From assembly GCA_023213395.1 (NCBI GenBank), contig CM041465.1, positions 60,581,741 through 60,645,740 on the forward strand: a stretch of DNA of 64,000 nucleotides, read 5' to 3'. The stretch comes from Cycas panzhihuaensis. Lineage: Eukaryota > Cycadophyta. Of the stretch, positions 1-10,201 are shown one piece after another. How positions within the stretch are numbered: the first letter of the stretch is position 1; each line of letters begins with the position of its first letter. Made by a program: the position numbers and the translations under genes. The notes below the pieces were generated by a model. The model searched no databases and was not told the origin of the DNA. It saw only the letters and a program-made list of their open reading frames with translations.

Positions 1-492
1 TCCTTCCATTTCCCCAGTTTTGGCGCCAATGGTTGGAAGAGATTTATGGTCGGGTGTACCTCTAAGGAAGAAGAGGAGGAATATTATTTCCTTCCTCGGG
101 TTGTATTAAAGGGGGTAAGGAATCTACCTCGGGACCCACACCAAGTAGGCAGGATGTCGTGGTTACTACTAACTAGAAAAAACTACGAAAATTACTAGAT
201 AAACTAAGGGTTGGTTGGTCTAGGTTATTATCAATTTCAAATGATCATTAGTCGATATATTCAAAAGAATTTAAATTATTATCAATGTTTACAGATACAC
301 ATTTAGATAGCAAATTACATCTGAATGAAGAAGAGTTTACTTCATATGCATCCTGAAGCCAGTAATCCACGAACCTCATACCGTGTTCGTCATCCAGAAG
401 AGTTATATACTTCTTGAGATCCGTTGGTTCTTCATCTTTGGTGATGCTTTGACGTGGTGGGCTCTTCTGCCATGTGAAAGATGTGTTCCTCC

Positions 493-1049
493 TCATTGGA
501 AGAAAATGTTGTGCTTGTTACCGTTGTATTGGATCCTTAAATGCGGAATTACTTCAATCGAACTTCTTCCCAGCATTGGTAGCTCCACTTTGTTGTTGCT
601 ATCCGATAAAGTGAAGGTTACCTTTTCCCAATTCTGAAGGCATTGTGTTTTGTGTAACCATGGCCTTCCTAGTAATGCTGGGTAGGGTGTGGCTCCTTTC
701 TCCGTTTCCACGATCGTGAAGTCAACTCTTACCACTATCCCCACGCGTTTACTTTAATATTGGCCAATCTGCCCATAGGTCGTACCAGTAGCTCATTGGC
801 CAACTTCAAAAATAGGTTCCGCCTCAATTCGGGCTTCCCAATTTACGCCATGTTGCTTGGTAGCACATTTACTGCCGCACCTCCATCCACAATGACTCGA
901 GGAAATGTTTCTCCCAATACGGACATGGTTACCATTGGATCCATGTCGAATGATGGTATAACTTGTTTCAAACTTTTGGTAATTCCTCTCTGTAACACTC
1001 CTCCTTTAATCCAATCAATAACCTGAGACAGAGGAATAGTTAATCGCAA
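493..1049 (-). pseudogene. Element B retroviral-type aspartic protease (degenerate)
   Basis: The segment 843-1049 carries the active-site-like motif VIVDGGAAVNVLP (the D-[ST]-G triad appears here as DGG, common in this plant gypsy lineage). The segment 493-744 carries the downstream motif ALLGRPWL, which is diagnostic of the same protease family. The two pieces lie in different frames, so at least one frameshift separates them. Further left (1-490) the minus strand reads as a low-conservation protease-to-RT spacer, with one 82-codon open stretch at 248-496 of no recognisable domain. Elements A (5800-6480) and C (55426-56019) carry the same domain in better condition. Confidence 0.8.
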
Positions 1050-1070
1050 ATCGCTTCACTAGATTCTCCA

Positions 1071-3120
1071 TCAATAACAACATTCGGAATATCTTGGTGG
1101 TAATCCTTTAAACAACTCCTCCATTTGCACCATTTGGGGTTTTACCGTCGATTCTTCCGTAAATTTTCCGGCTCTTTTGTTTGTTTTTCCGAGCATAAAC
1201 ATATTTTGTTTAGGTTTACCCATTGGTAGTATATTTTCTTCCCGAACTAAACCATCTAACACTTGTTTCGCTTGTTTATACCGATCCATTTCTGTTGGTG
1301 GGTTTGGATATCCTTCATCCAATTTCTCTTTCTGTTTGTTCTGCAATTTCACATTCTTCGTTTCTGGCACGATTGTCATTAGATTCGTTGCTTTGGCTTT
1401 ACCTTTGCAATCCTCCGTTTTGTGGTCGCTTGGGCCACAATTACCACATACGAACGGCTCGTATTCTCGCTTCATCGGACATTCGGACTTCCAGTGCCCG
1501 AATCAGATGAGGCATCTCCCCATCGGCTGTTTCTTCCTTGAGGGTTCTGGTGCGCCCCTCGTTGTATACACATTCCGAGGTGGGTTGCCTCTTCCCCGAC
1601 CTCGACCTCTGAATGCTTTTCCCCTAGAATTGAAAAAACAATCCTTGGTTGTGTGTGTGTCAACCTCGCATATGTGGCACCACTTCTCTTGTTGGTGCGT
1701 CGCACTGTTTTTTAAATTCAACTCACATTCCCGGGTGGTATGTGAGTTTTCCTCACAGATATGGCACCACTTGCTTACCCTTCCAGTGTGCTCTTTCTTT
1801 TTGGGCATCTCTTCTTCCTGCCGGTTATTTCTGATTTTTAATCTTGCCACATCTTTTCTTAGTGCTTCCAGTTCTGATTCCTCTTCTGCTACCCCTACCT
1901 GGCAGAAGGGTCGATTGTATTGGTTTTGCTTTAATTCTTTAATCTCATCTTGTAACCTTAACAGCAAGGAATCTTGTCCTCCTACTTGGGCATCCATTTC
2001 CATCTCAAAATCTAATGCCAGATCCTGAGCATTTTTGAATGACTTCAGCGGATGAGCATGCATCATGGCTCGCAACTTCTCATTCAGCCCTCTTACGAAG
2101 TAATTCTTCATGTTATGATCCGTGATCGTTTCGTTGATCATGCTTGCTGCAATAATCTTCATTCGGCTAATGTAAGTTAGGACGGATTCCCTACTCTGCT
2201 GATTTCTGAATGCGATTTCCATGACTTCATTACTACGAAACTTTTGAAATCTTTCTTCAAACGCTTTCTTAATCTTCACCCATGGCTCATTTTTGTTTAT
2301 TTCCTTGTACCATGCCAAGGGTACTCCTCTCAATGTGCAAGCGAAGCGTGCTTTGATTTCATCTTCGTCTGTTATCTTTTTGACATCAATGAGATTCTGA
2401 AATAGATACACGTGCTCTGCTGCGTCTGAAGTATCATTGAAGGTTAGTTTCCCAAAGTCTCTATAATCGTCCATTTTGGAAGATTGCAACTGTCCCCCAC
2501 CTGATGGTGATCTTTCCCCTCCTCCATCTTTTGGGGATGCCTCGAGTAACTACCGCACTATCTTTTCCAAACAACGGATTTTTAAACGGAGTTTTTATGT
2601 GTATAGGTTCCACTACACCTGGAACTTGTATAGTCAATGGCGTTACCGTAATGTAAGATTGATCCGATCCCCTTTCTGTCGAATCTTCAAAAAGCTGTCT
2701 CGTTAGCTTGTTTTCCCAATATGCCGAGGGACCTTCCTCCGCCTTCTTATCGCTGTCACCTAGGTCCTTCGGGCTGTCCTCCACTGGTATACTTCCCTCT
2801 GTTAAGATCTCTTTATGCTTTTCATCCAATTTTGGCTTTCCTTCTAACTCCGGGCTAAACAAATCATCTCTGATAGGGGCTGGTGTCAATACCATGCATT
2901 CGCCATGGGTTTCCTCCTCCTGAGGTGTCTGGGCTCCACTTGCCTCAGATCCTTCAACGGACTGTTTCTTAGTCTCGTTGTTTTGCGAACTTAACCTCCT
3001 CGCCCTTCTGAGTTTTGCTTCTTTTGACCATCTTAGTGCCCTTTGTCTGCTAGTCTCCTTTTCCCTGGGTGAAGTATCCTTCTGGGGCTCTTTCAACCTT
3101 GAAGGCCTCTTAGGTGGCAT
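1071..3120 (-). pseudogene. Element B gag polyprotein (one frameshift, one stop)
   Basis: The start at 3120 (MPPKRPSRLKEP) opens a basic, charged N-terminal region. A frameshift near 2540 moves reading into the frame of 1503-2489, which holds the retrotransposon gag core (ending around residue 150 of that frame) followed by zinc knuckles CHICEENSHTTREC and CHICEVDTHTTKDC and an RGRGRG basic patch. A single TGA at 1503-1505 sits within what looks like a third cysteine motif (CLI, stop, FGHWKSEC). The same frame continues to 1071 with another knuckle, CGNCGPSDHKTEDC. Gag packages element RNA into cytoplasmic particles. Plus-strand ORFs over this interval are shadows. Confidence 0.88.
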
Positions 3121-3244
3121 TGGAAGGTCCCCTGGCTGCCGGTGGCTTAGTTACAGCCCGCCATCACGACGGCCTGTGGTCCTCCGCCTTTACACATTCT
3201 TTTCCTTTGAAACCCCTAGGCCTTGTCCCTCCTCAACGGACGTA

Positions 3245-3257
3245 GGCAACAGAACCA
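3245..3257 (-). promoter_or_regulatory. Element B primer-binding site
   Basis: On the minus strand the 5' LTR ends in CA and, after one base, is followed by TGGTTCTGTTGCC. A PBS begins with TGG because it pairs with the CCA end of a tRNA. Element C has the near-identical TGGTTTCGTTGCC at the same place. Both resemble, with changes at positions 4-7, the TGGCGCCGTTGCC site common in plant gypsy elements; the primer tRNA is therefore uncertain. Confidence 0.6.
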
Positions 3258-3258
3258 A

Positions 3259-4068
3259 TGTTGACTTCTTGGGTCTTATTACACTTACAAGACACTTCAA
3301 GACTTGTCAAGGTTGCACAAGCTATAGTCTAGTTTTAGGATATCACAACATGGTTATTCACATACATTCCATATAAAATTCACGTATGCGTACACGAAGA
3401 TGTAAATCAATACATACTTCAAAGAAATCATCATCACAACACCAAGAATACACCAATTTCCATGTAACTCTTCCTTTTATTAATTCAACGGTTCATTTAC
3501 ACAAGGGTCGGAATGCATTCTGAGCATTCCAAAGATACGCCCTTCATACATATGCGTGCCGGATGGTACTTATCATACATTCATGCTCCAATCGGTCATG
3601 CGTCTATCTCTCGCACCTTTGCGTGCCGTGATATCCGGCTCTCACCTAACCAGTGAATCATGCGTACCTCCTTAAGTACTCCTGTTGGTACCTTTTGGTC
3701 AAGGGTTATGACCGTCATGGCAACCGTACCCCTTCATCATGCGTACCTCTTCGCTTATCGTGCCTCTTCACTTAATCACTTTGTTTGTCCTTAATTAATT
3801 ATTCCTTTGGGTCCGTGACGTCCGCACGTCGCCCGGCACCTCGGTCTTCACCGTCCCACAGAGTCATGCGCACGCCGCTTGGTTCCGATTACACTGGTAC
3901 GCGTTCGCCATGCATACCTGCAGTGCACGCACTGCCATACGTACCCAGAATGCTTGTTTTTCTGCCGATTTGCCTCGTGCGTACCTGCATGGTCCGCACT
4001 GCACAACTCGGGTTATCTGACCTACCTCTGGTCCTCACACAGCCATTGAGTCAATTTTAATGCCAACA
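3259..4068 (-). repeat. Element B 5' LTR
   Basis: Bounded by TGTTG at 3259 and CAACA ending at 4068, a perfect 5-bp terminal inverted repeat, and adjacent to the PBS. About 810 bp. It contains a scattered repeat of the motif CATGCGTACC and variants between about 3540 and 3990, and a short stem GGAATGC / GCATTCC near 3511-3531, close to an AATAAA-like minus-strand signal. Its partner LTR is outside the window, so the edges rest on the terminal repeat and PBS only. Confidence 0.75.
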
Positions 4069-4079
4069 GTGGACAGAGG

Positions 4080-5690
4080 GCAAAGACCCCAAGAGCGTAG
4101 AGGAAGAGCAGACCAGTTCAGAAGAAGGAACATTAATAAGTTTGGAAGTATATAGCACCACCGCAGCAGGGTGGGATTGCTATCTTGTAGATGTCAAGGA
4201 TTCCCATTCCCATGTACTGAACCCGCTTTACAACAAGATGGCAAATATGTTTTCAAGCTCAATGTTGTTGAGAGGAAGCTCGAAGAGTGCAAACAATATT
4301 CCCCCGAATCAAGGGACGAGCGAAGGTGGAGGAATGAACTTGGCAATTCTAGTAAGAGATACAAACATAATTGCACACGGCGGGCCAATGGCAATAGGAC
4401 CGGCAAATTAGGTGGAAGGAAATGCAACTGGGGGAGGAAACCAGGTAAATCCTCCATATGTAATAGTTCAAAATGACACTATGTTTGGGCATTTAGAGTT
4501 TGATGGCTTGGGAGACCCGGGAGACCATCTGGTCTTGTTTTCTAATATGCTAAAAATTAAGAAAATTAAGGACCCAGATGAAATTAAGGCACGATTCTTC
4601 TCAACACTGTGGGGAGTAGCAAGCGTGGTACCAGTACGTGGAAAAAACAAATCCAACATGGGAGGTGGTCCAAACACAGTTTTTGGATAGGTTCCAATGA
4701 TTGCAGGATCCTATGTCTGTTTTTCAAGCCCTGGAAGAAATTCGACAGGTGCCAGGTGAGTCTGTGAATGATTTTGATGGCAGACTCCGGATTATCATGA
4801 ATAAAATGAATCCTGCTATACCCATGAACCCGATGTTATCTTTGAAATATTTTGTGCATGGGTTGTTATCCCATTTAAAAGAAAAGATTATTTTTCATTT
4901 AATGAATAGCTATGAGCAAGTCAAGAACTTGCCTCTGCGCTTTGAAAACCAAATGAGAATGAGTTATTTGCATGCGGGAATTCAAAATGCTGGGCAAACG
5001 AGTATGTCCCGATGGATGACAAACCCTGAAGTAGAAGCTTTGAGAAATGAGGTGGAAATGCTGAAACAACAAGCCTCTGTTGTGCTTCTTGGTACAAGCA
5101 ACAAAATGAGGAAATTGAGAAATTAAGGGCAGAAATAGTCAAATTAAGAATAGGAAAATCCTGGGAAAACATTTGGTGTCCTCCTCCCTGTGGACAACTA
5201 GGCCATTTCAAGAATGAACATCAACAAGTGGGAGAAAGGCGATGGTGTGAAATCTGTAAGAGAGGGAACCATCATACATGGGAGTGCTACTACAAAACAC
5301 TAGTAAGGGAGTCATTTTACCAAAGAAAGGAAGGTAATTCCTTTAAGCAATATAAAGGAAAAACCAAACCAGTCCATTGTCATCTGTGTTCGAGATGGGG
5401 ACACTTTTGAACAGACTACCCATTGCAAAAACAAGAAGGAGATTACATCTTTGAGGAATGTTGTCCAGCAGATCACGAATGGGCAAATTGCCCGAAGAAT
5501 CCCAGTCTGAAAGTACAGACTTCCAACCTGGCGACAAAGGTTCTAGACAAGGAGCAACCCGTCTATATTCAGACAAGAAGTGGAAAACCACTGCCACGCC
5601 AGTTGCTGAAAATTTTCCTGACCCGGCAGTTGAAAAGAGGAGACTACAAGAAGCTGTGCAGGCCTTGCAGGAGGCAACAAAGATAGTGTA
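4080..5690 (+). pseudogene. Element A gag polyprotein (multiple frameshifts)
   Basis: Reads as LEVYSTTAAGWD near 4145, matching LELYSTTDREWN in element C gag, then the gag core across 4460-5126 (FGHLEFDGLGDPGDH, then FVHGL and VEALRNEVEMLKQQ). The core is split at about 4690. After the core, 5228-5410 carries CEICKRGNHHTWEC and CHLCSRWGHF, and 5440-5500 carries CCPADHEWANC, so three cysteine knuckles are recognisable although the second has lost its final Cys. The region N-terminal to 4140 is severed by the B insertion. Function: nucleocapsid/capsid precursor. Confidence 0.85.
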
Positions 5691-5799
5691 GCAGAAGGAG
5701 ATAAAATAGGCCAATAGATTCAAAGGCCAAGTTTATCATAGACGAACGACATTTCATGAAGAACAACTTGGGAAGAATCCCTGGCAGAAGATACAAGAA

Positions 5800-6480
5800 A
5801 TGAAAGAATTATTGATTGAGATAGGGATCTCTATTCCTATCTCTATCATTTTCAAGCGGTGGGAGGCCGACTATTTTCAGCAGGCAATTTTGGATCAAAT
5901 TGAAAAACCTATGTTGCGAGAGTTGAAAATAGATTCAATTGACCCTAGGGTTCCTATGACCCTTTTTGGTACAACAATTTGTAAAACTTTTGTAGATGGT
6001 GGGTCGGGAGTAAATGTACTCCCAGAGACTACATGGATTTCATTGGGACGACTAGAAATGGTTTCTCCAGATTATGCGATTAGACTAGCTAATCAATTGC
6101 AAGTTAGACTGATGGGGTCTTTGTTGAACATTTCGGTCACAGTTGCAGGGATCACAGTTTGTTTAGATTTTGTAATTGTCAAGATGCAAAATCACAACAA
6201 GACATATCCAGTGCTTCTGGGAAGACCATGGCTGCTTGCAACAGAAGCATTGCAAGATTGGGGGAAACTGACTTTCGCCCTACACACTACAGGAAAGAAA
6301 ATAGTATTACCTCTTTGTTCGGATGGGCCTCACATCGAAAAAGTTAAAGGTTTAGATACAACATCTGCAACCACTGTTTCATCAGCCACTACAACCAATC
6401 CCTATTCGGAGATAGCATTTCAAGCTTTGAAAACTCCTTATCTTCCAAGTGAGGCATCATCGACATATTTATTGGACTAG
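5800..6480 (+). pseudogene. Element A aspartic protease
   Basis: A 226-codon open frame with the retropepsin-like motif FVDGGSGVNVLP around residue 67 and the second conserved block VLLGRPWLLATEALQDWG around residue 140. It lies between gag and the RT spacer as expected. The ATG chosen is simply the first in an open stretch; in the live element the protease would be cut from a gag-pol precursor. Its C-terminal tail (Ser/Thr rich, AFQALKTPY) has the same layout as element C's AYQLQLTLPSS. Confidence 0.85.
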
Positions 6481-7000
6481 CTACAAACAACATGGGAGGA
6501 AATGAGTGATGTGTCTTCCAACTGTTATCAATTAGAGTTGTGCCCAGACAAGCAACAACAGAATCAAAACATCATAGGTAATCTTGAATCTCATAATGAG
6601 GAAAAAGGCAAAATTGAAAGCCATGTAAAAGATTTTCTTTCTAATGAAACACAAGATGATTATTCGTACTTGTTGCCTGATAATAAGACGTGGCTGTAAT
6701 GTGATTGAGAAATGTTTATTTCAAACTCCTACACCTACTAAATTGATGTTAGGGCTGCAAAATGTTTCCCCCTTCAGGAAAAGGAATTGCTATCAATTGC
6801 GTAAACAAGATGAAGCCTGGAATTTTTCCCAGGCATATTTTGTCATAGAATATGGTCAGAAGGAAATCTGTCAGACCCCAACTTATGGGCTAAACCTAGA
6901 TGGGAAGACAATTCAAAAGAAAGAGCTTCAATGAAAACAAATCAATATAGGAACTGAAACAAATCTTAAATGGATAAAAGTGGGGGAATATTGGGAACCA
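6481..7000 (+). other. Element A protease-to-RT spacer with short open frames
   Basis: Two short open frames (6502-6699 and 6644-6934) fill the spacer between protease and RT. They are acidic and Asn/Gln rich (for example HNEEKGKIESHVKDF) and have no domain I recognise. Such spacers are poorly conserved even within one retrotransposon lineage. From about 6955 the translation becomes the conserved pre-RT segment ending DVFAWSYKDL. Confidence 0.6.
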
Positions 7001-8317
7001 AAAGTTATGCAGCAGGCAACAACACGCTTATGTGAATATAGAGATGTGTTTGCTTGGTCCTATAAGGACTTGAAGGGAATTCCCCTAGAAGTAGGAGAGC
7101 ATAAAATCAAATTGCTGGAAAATGTAAAACCTATAAGATAGAGGCCGTACAGGATGAACCCTCGGTACAAGGAACAAGTAAAAGCAGAATTGGACAAACT
7201 GTTGGAAGCAGGATATATTTTTGAGGTGGAAAATAGTGAGTGGGTAAGCCCAATGGTGGTAGTACCCAAAAAGAATGGGAAATTGCGTGTATGTATGGAT
7301 TATAGGGCCCTAAACAAAACCACCAAGAAAGACCCATTTCCAATTCCTTTCACCGAGGATATATTGGAAAAAGTCGTAGGGCATGAGGTATTTTCATTTA
7401 CTGACGGGTTCAGTGGATATAATCAAGTCAGAATAGCATCCAGAGACCAATTAAAGACCACATTTGTCATAGAATGGGGCACTTATGCCTATCGAGTAAT
7501 GTCGTTCGGGCTAACTAATGCCCCAGGAACATTTCAAAGAATAATTCTGAATATATTTCGGGAGTTGATAGGAAAGGCAATTGAAGTGTTTTTGGATGAC
7601 TGGACTTTGTACAGTTTGTTGAAAGATCACTTGTTCCAATTAAGACTAATGCTAGAAATGTGCAGGAAAAATGGATTATGCTTGAATCTAGAAAAATGCA
7701 CCTTTATGGTACCATTTGGATCCCTGTTGGGTCATATTGTCTCAAAGGAGGGATTGATGACGGATCCAGCAAAGGTGGAGGTAATTCTGAAATTTCCTGT
7801 TCCTCAAAACCCAAAGAATCTCAAAGGATTCTTGGGAATGACTGGATATTACCAGAAATTTATAAGGGGGTATGCTCAAATTGCCTATCCCTTGGAATCA
7901 TTGCTAAAGAAGACAAAGAAATGGGAATGGGCGATGAGACAACAATTGTCCTTTAATGCTTTGAAGAAAAGGGTAGTAGAAGCCCCTGTGCTCAGATTTC
8001 TAGATTGGAACAAGCCGTTCCATGTACATGTGGATGCCTCGTTGTTTACGATTGGATGTGTATTGGCTCAACCTACTAATGAAAAAACAGATCTTCCCAT
8101 CGCATTTGCAAGTCAAAAAGTGACATCGGCCAAATATAACTATACAGTTATAGAATGAGAGGGACTTGGCATGATTTATGCCTTGCAAAAATTTCAGCAT
8201 TACTTGTTGGCTAACCCGTTTGTATTCTTTGTTGACCATTAGGTGCTGCAATATCTCATCAATAAGCCTATCCTCCAGGGAAGGATTAGTCGCTAGCTAA
8301 TGCTTTTTTAGGAGTTT
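7001..8317 (+). pseudogene. Element A reverse transcriptase and RNase H
   Basis: Conserved pre-RT motif VFAWSYKDL (about 7045), then RT blocks in one long frame (7154-8158): WVSPMVVVPKKNGKLR, CMDYRALNKTT, and the catalytic-loop block FLDDWTLYS near 7590 where most gypsy RTs have F[AV]DD. Then LLGHIVSKEGL and the RNase H start VHVDASLFTIGCVLAQ (about 8025). The frame ends at a TGA within VIE-stop-EGLG where element C reads VIEREGLG, an Arg codon changed to stop; RNase H continues to about 8310 with further stops. It would copy element RNA to DNA in cytoplasmic particles. Confidence 0.9.
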
Positions 8318-9645
8318 ATGTTTAAAATCATGGTAAAAAAGGGGGACAAACATGTGATACCAGACCAATTGTCTAGGATAAAGGAAGGAAAATCAGGTAC
8401 TTGGATATTTGATGACTTTCCAAACCATAAATTGTTTTCTATTGAAGTTGTTCCATCTTGGTATGAAGGGATTGCAGAGTATTTGTCCATAGGACAAACA
8501 CCTAAAGGGCTAGAAAAGGCAGAAAGGAGAAGTTTTATTAAGAAAGCCTTTCCTTTCCAACTCATAGGTGGCATGTTGTATAAAATGGGACCAGATGAAG
8601 TGCTGAGGAGATGCATATTGCAACATGAAGTGCAATCAATATTGAGAGAGGCACATGAGGGAGCAGCTTCGACTCATCATGGGAGTGAATCCACGGCTCG
8701 AAAAGTTTTATTAGCAGGACTATGGTGGCCAACCTTATTCGAAGATGTTGAAAAATGGGTTAAAACCTGTAACATTTGCCAACAAACAGGTAATCCCTCT
8801 AAACAGAACTATCTGCCCTTACATCCTATTTTAGCCCAAGCCCCATTTGAAAAATGGGGGCTAGACTTCGTAGGACCAATCAGTCCTCTGGCTCGCAGAA
8901 CTAATGCGAGGTATATATTGGTGGCTACAGATTTCCTAACAAAATGGACAGAAGCCAAACCAATGAAGAAATGTGATGCTAGAAGTAGAGCTCGATTTTT
9001 ATATGAAGTCATCATAGTAAGGTTTGGTTGTCCCTTGGAGATTATATCAGATCAAGGAGGGAGTTTTTTAAATCAAACAATCAAATATTTGACCTCGAAG
9101 TTCCTGATACAACATGGCAAATCTTCACCATACTACCCCAGGGTGAATGGACAGGTTGAAAATACAAATAAAATCTTGAAGATATTCTTGATGAAAATTT
9201 GCAATGCGGACCAGACAGATTGGGCAAAAACATTGCATTCAGTTCTTTGGGCAGATAGAACAATGAAGAAAGGGCCGCATAAACACACTTCATTTCAATT
9301 AGCATATGTGTTGGAAGTAATGGTTCCTTTGGAATTTTAGGCAGAAAGCTTGCGAGTGGCACAATTACTGACGCTGGAACTAGAAATTTCTTATGATTAG
9401 AGATTGATTGAACTGATGAAATTAGATGAGACACAAGCTCGAGCCCTGTGGGACCTACAGGTAGAGAAAAGAAGACGCAAGGCCTACATGATCGACATCT
9501 GAAGAAACCTGAATATAAGGTAAATGACTTAGTTTTACTGTATGATAGTAAATTTAAAATGAAACCAGGTAAGATGAAAATCAGATGGTTATGTCCTTAT
9601 AAAGTCATTCACATCTGTGAAAATGGAGCAGTTAGGTTAGAGTAG
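8318..9645 (+). pseudogene. Element A integrase
   Basis: The open frame 8318-9340 holds the tail of RNase H, the HHCC zinc-binding region (HEGAASTHH then CNICQQ, about 8650-8785), and the DDE core: first Asp in WGLDFVGP (about 8870), second Asp in ISDQGGSFL (about 9045), Glu in GQVENTNKIL (about 9155). A stop near 9338 and a frameshift break the end; 9448-9645 holds the C-terminal segment (DLVLLYDSKFKMKPGKMK, RWLCPYKVIHI). No chromodomain follows. The segment LARRTNARYILVATDFLTKW is typical of non-chromoviral plant gypsy integrases. Confidence 0.9.
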
Positions 9646-10190
9646 TTAGATGGTTTGGTCAGTGGTAGCAAGATAAAATTGTATGAAACGTAAAAAAAAA
9701 AAAAAAAAAAGGGAGCACAAAGAACCAAGGGGACAAGATCTCTACCCAGAAGGAGATATTCAGAGAATTCAACAAGGTTAAAGTCAATGACGTGATAGAT
9801 GCAGTTATTAAAAGTAATAATGAGTAAATAAGGAAACAACCGATATTCAACTACCAATGGCGTGATGTGACCACCTCGAGTAAAGATATGACGAAATCAT
9901 GATGGAAAGACGTACAACAACCAAAACTAATTACCAGCAGAGTGGTGTGACCACTGATACAATGACTGTCGAATGATGTTGGAAAATGTATTAAGTGACC
10001 GATGAAGAAATAACTGACGGCATGGTGCATACTTAGTATGACCACTGCAAGGAATGATGAAACTTGTCAATTCAAATCGAATGTCACCATCTGGCAGGAG
10101 GGGTACAGTGCAACGAGAGAAAGTTTAAGGAAGAGTGTTGAGACGGCAATTCAAACAGAGCATTGCGAGACTCTGAGCGGCAGACAAAGT
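9646..10190 (+). repeat. Element A post-integrase spacer with poly-A and degenerate tandem repeats
   Basis: Non-coding stretch between integrase and the extra ORF. It holds an A run (about 9691-9709) and, from about 9855 to 10060, imperfect repeats recognisable by the recurring GTGACCACT/TGTGACCAC motif (about 9865, 9950, 10038). Element C has a different tandem repeat in the same position (51940-52200). No coding potential seen. Confidence 0.55.
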
Positions 10191-10201
10191 GATGCACAAG
10201 G

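Larger units (their letters stand above)
1..4068 (-). mobile_element. Element B: Ty3/gypsy LTR retrotransposon, 5' two fifths, cut by the window edge
   Basis: A minus-strand gypsy element read from right to left: 5' LTR (3259-4068), PBS, gag (1071-3120) and protease (493-1049). RT, integrase and the 3' LTR would lie left of base 1. Gag and protease resemble those of elements A and C, so all three belong to one broad non-chromodomain (Tat/Athila-like) lineage, but B's LTR is of a different family. The right LTR edge abuts, without spacer, sequence that reads as the gag leader of element A, so B appears to be inserted in A. The left TSD is outside the window and cannot be checked. Confidence 0.85.

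Noticed and set aside
1177-2028. 283-codon plus-strand ORF
   Set aside because: It is the reverse-strand shadow of element B gag; the minus frame has zinc knuckles and gag motifs, the plus frame has none.
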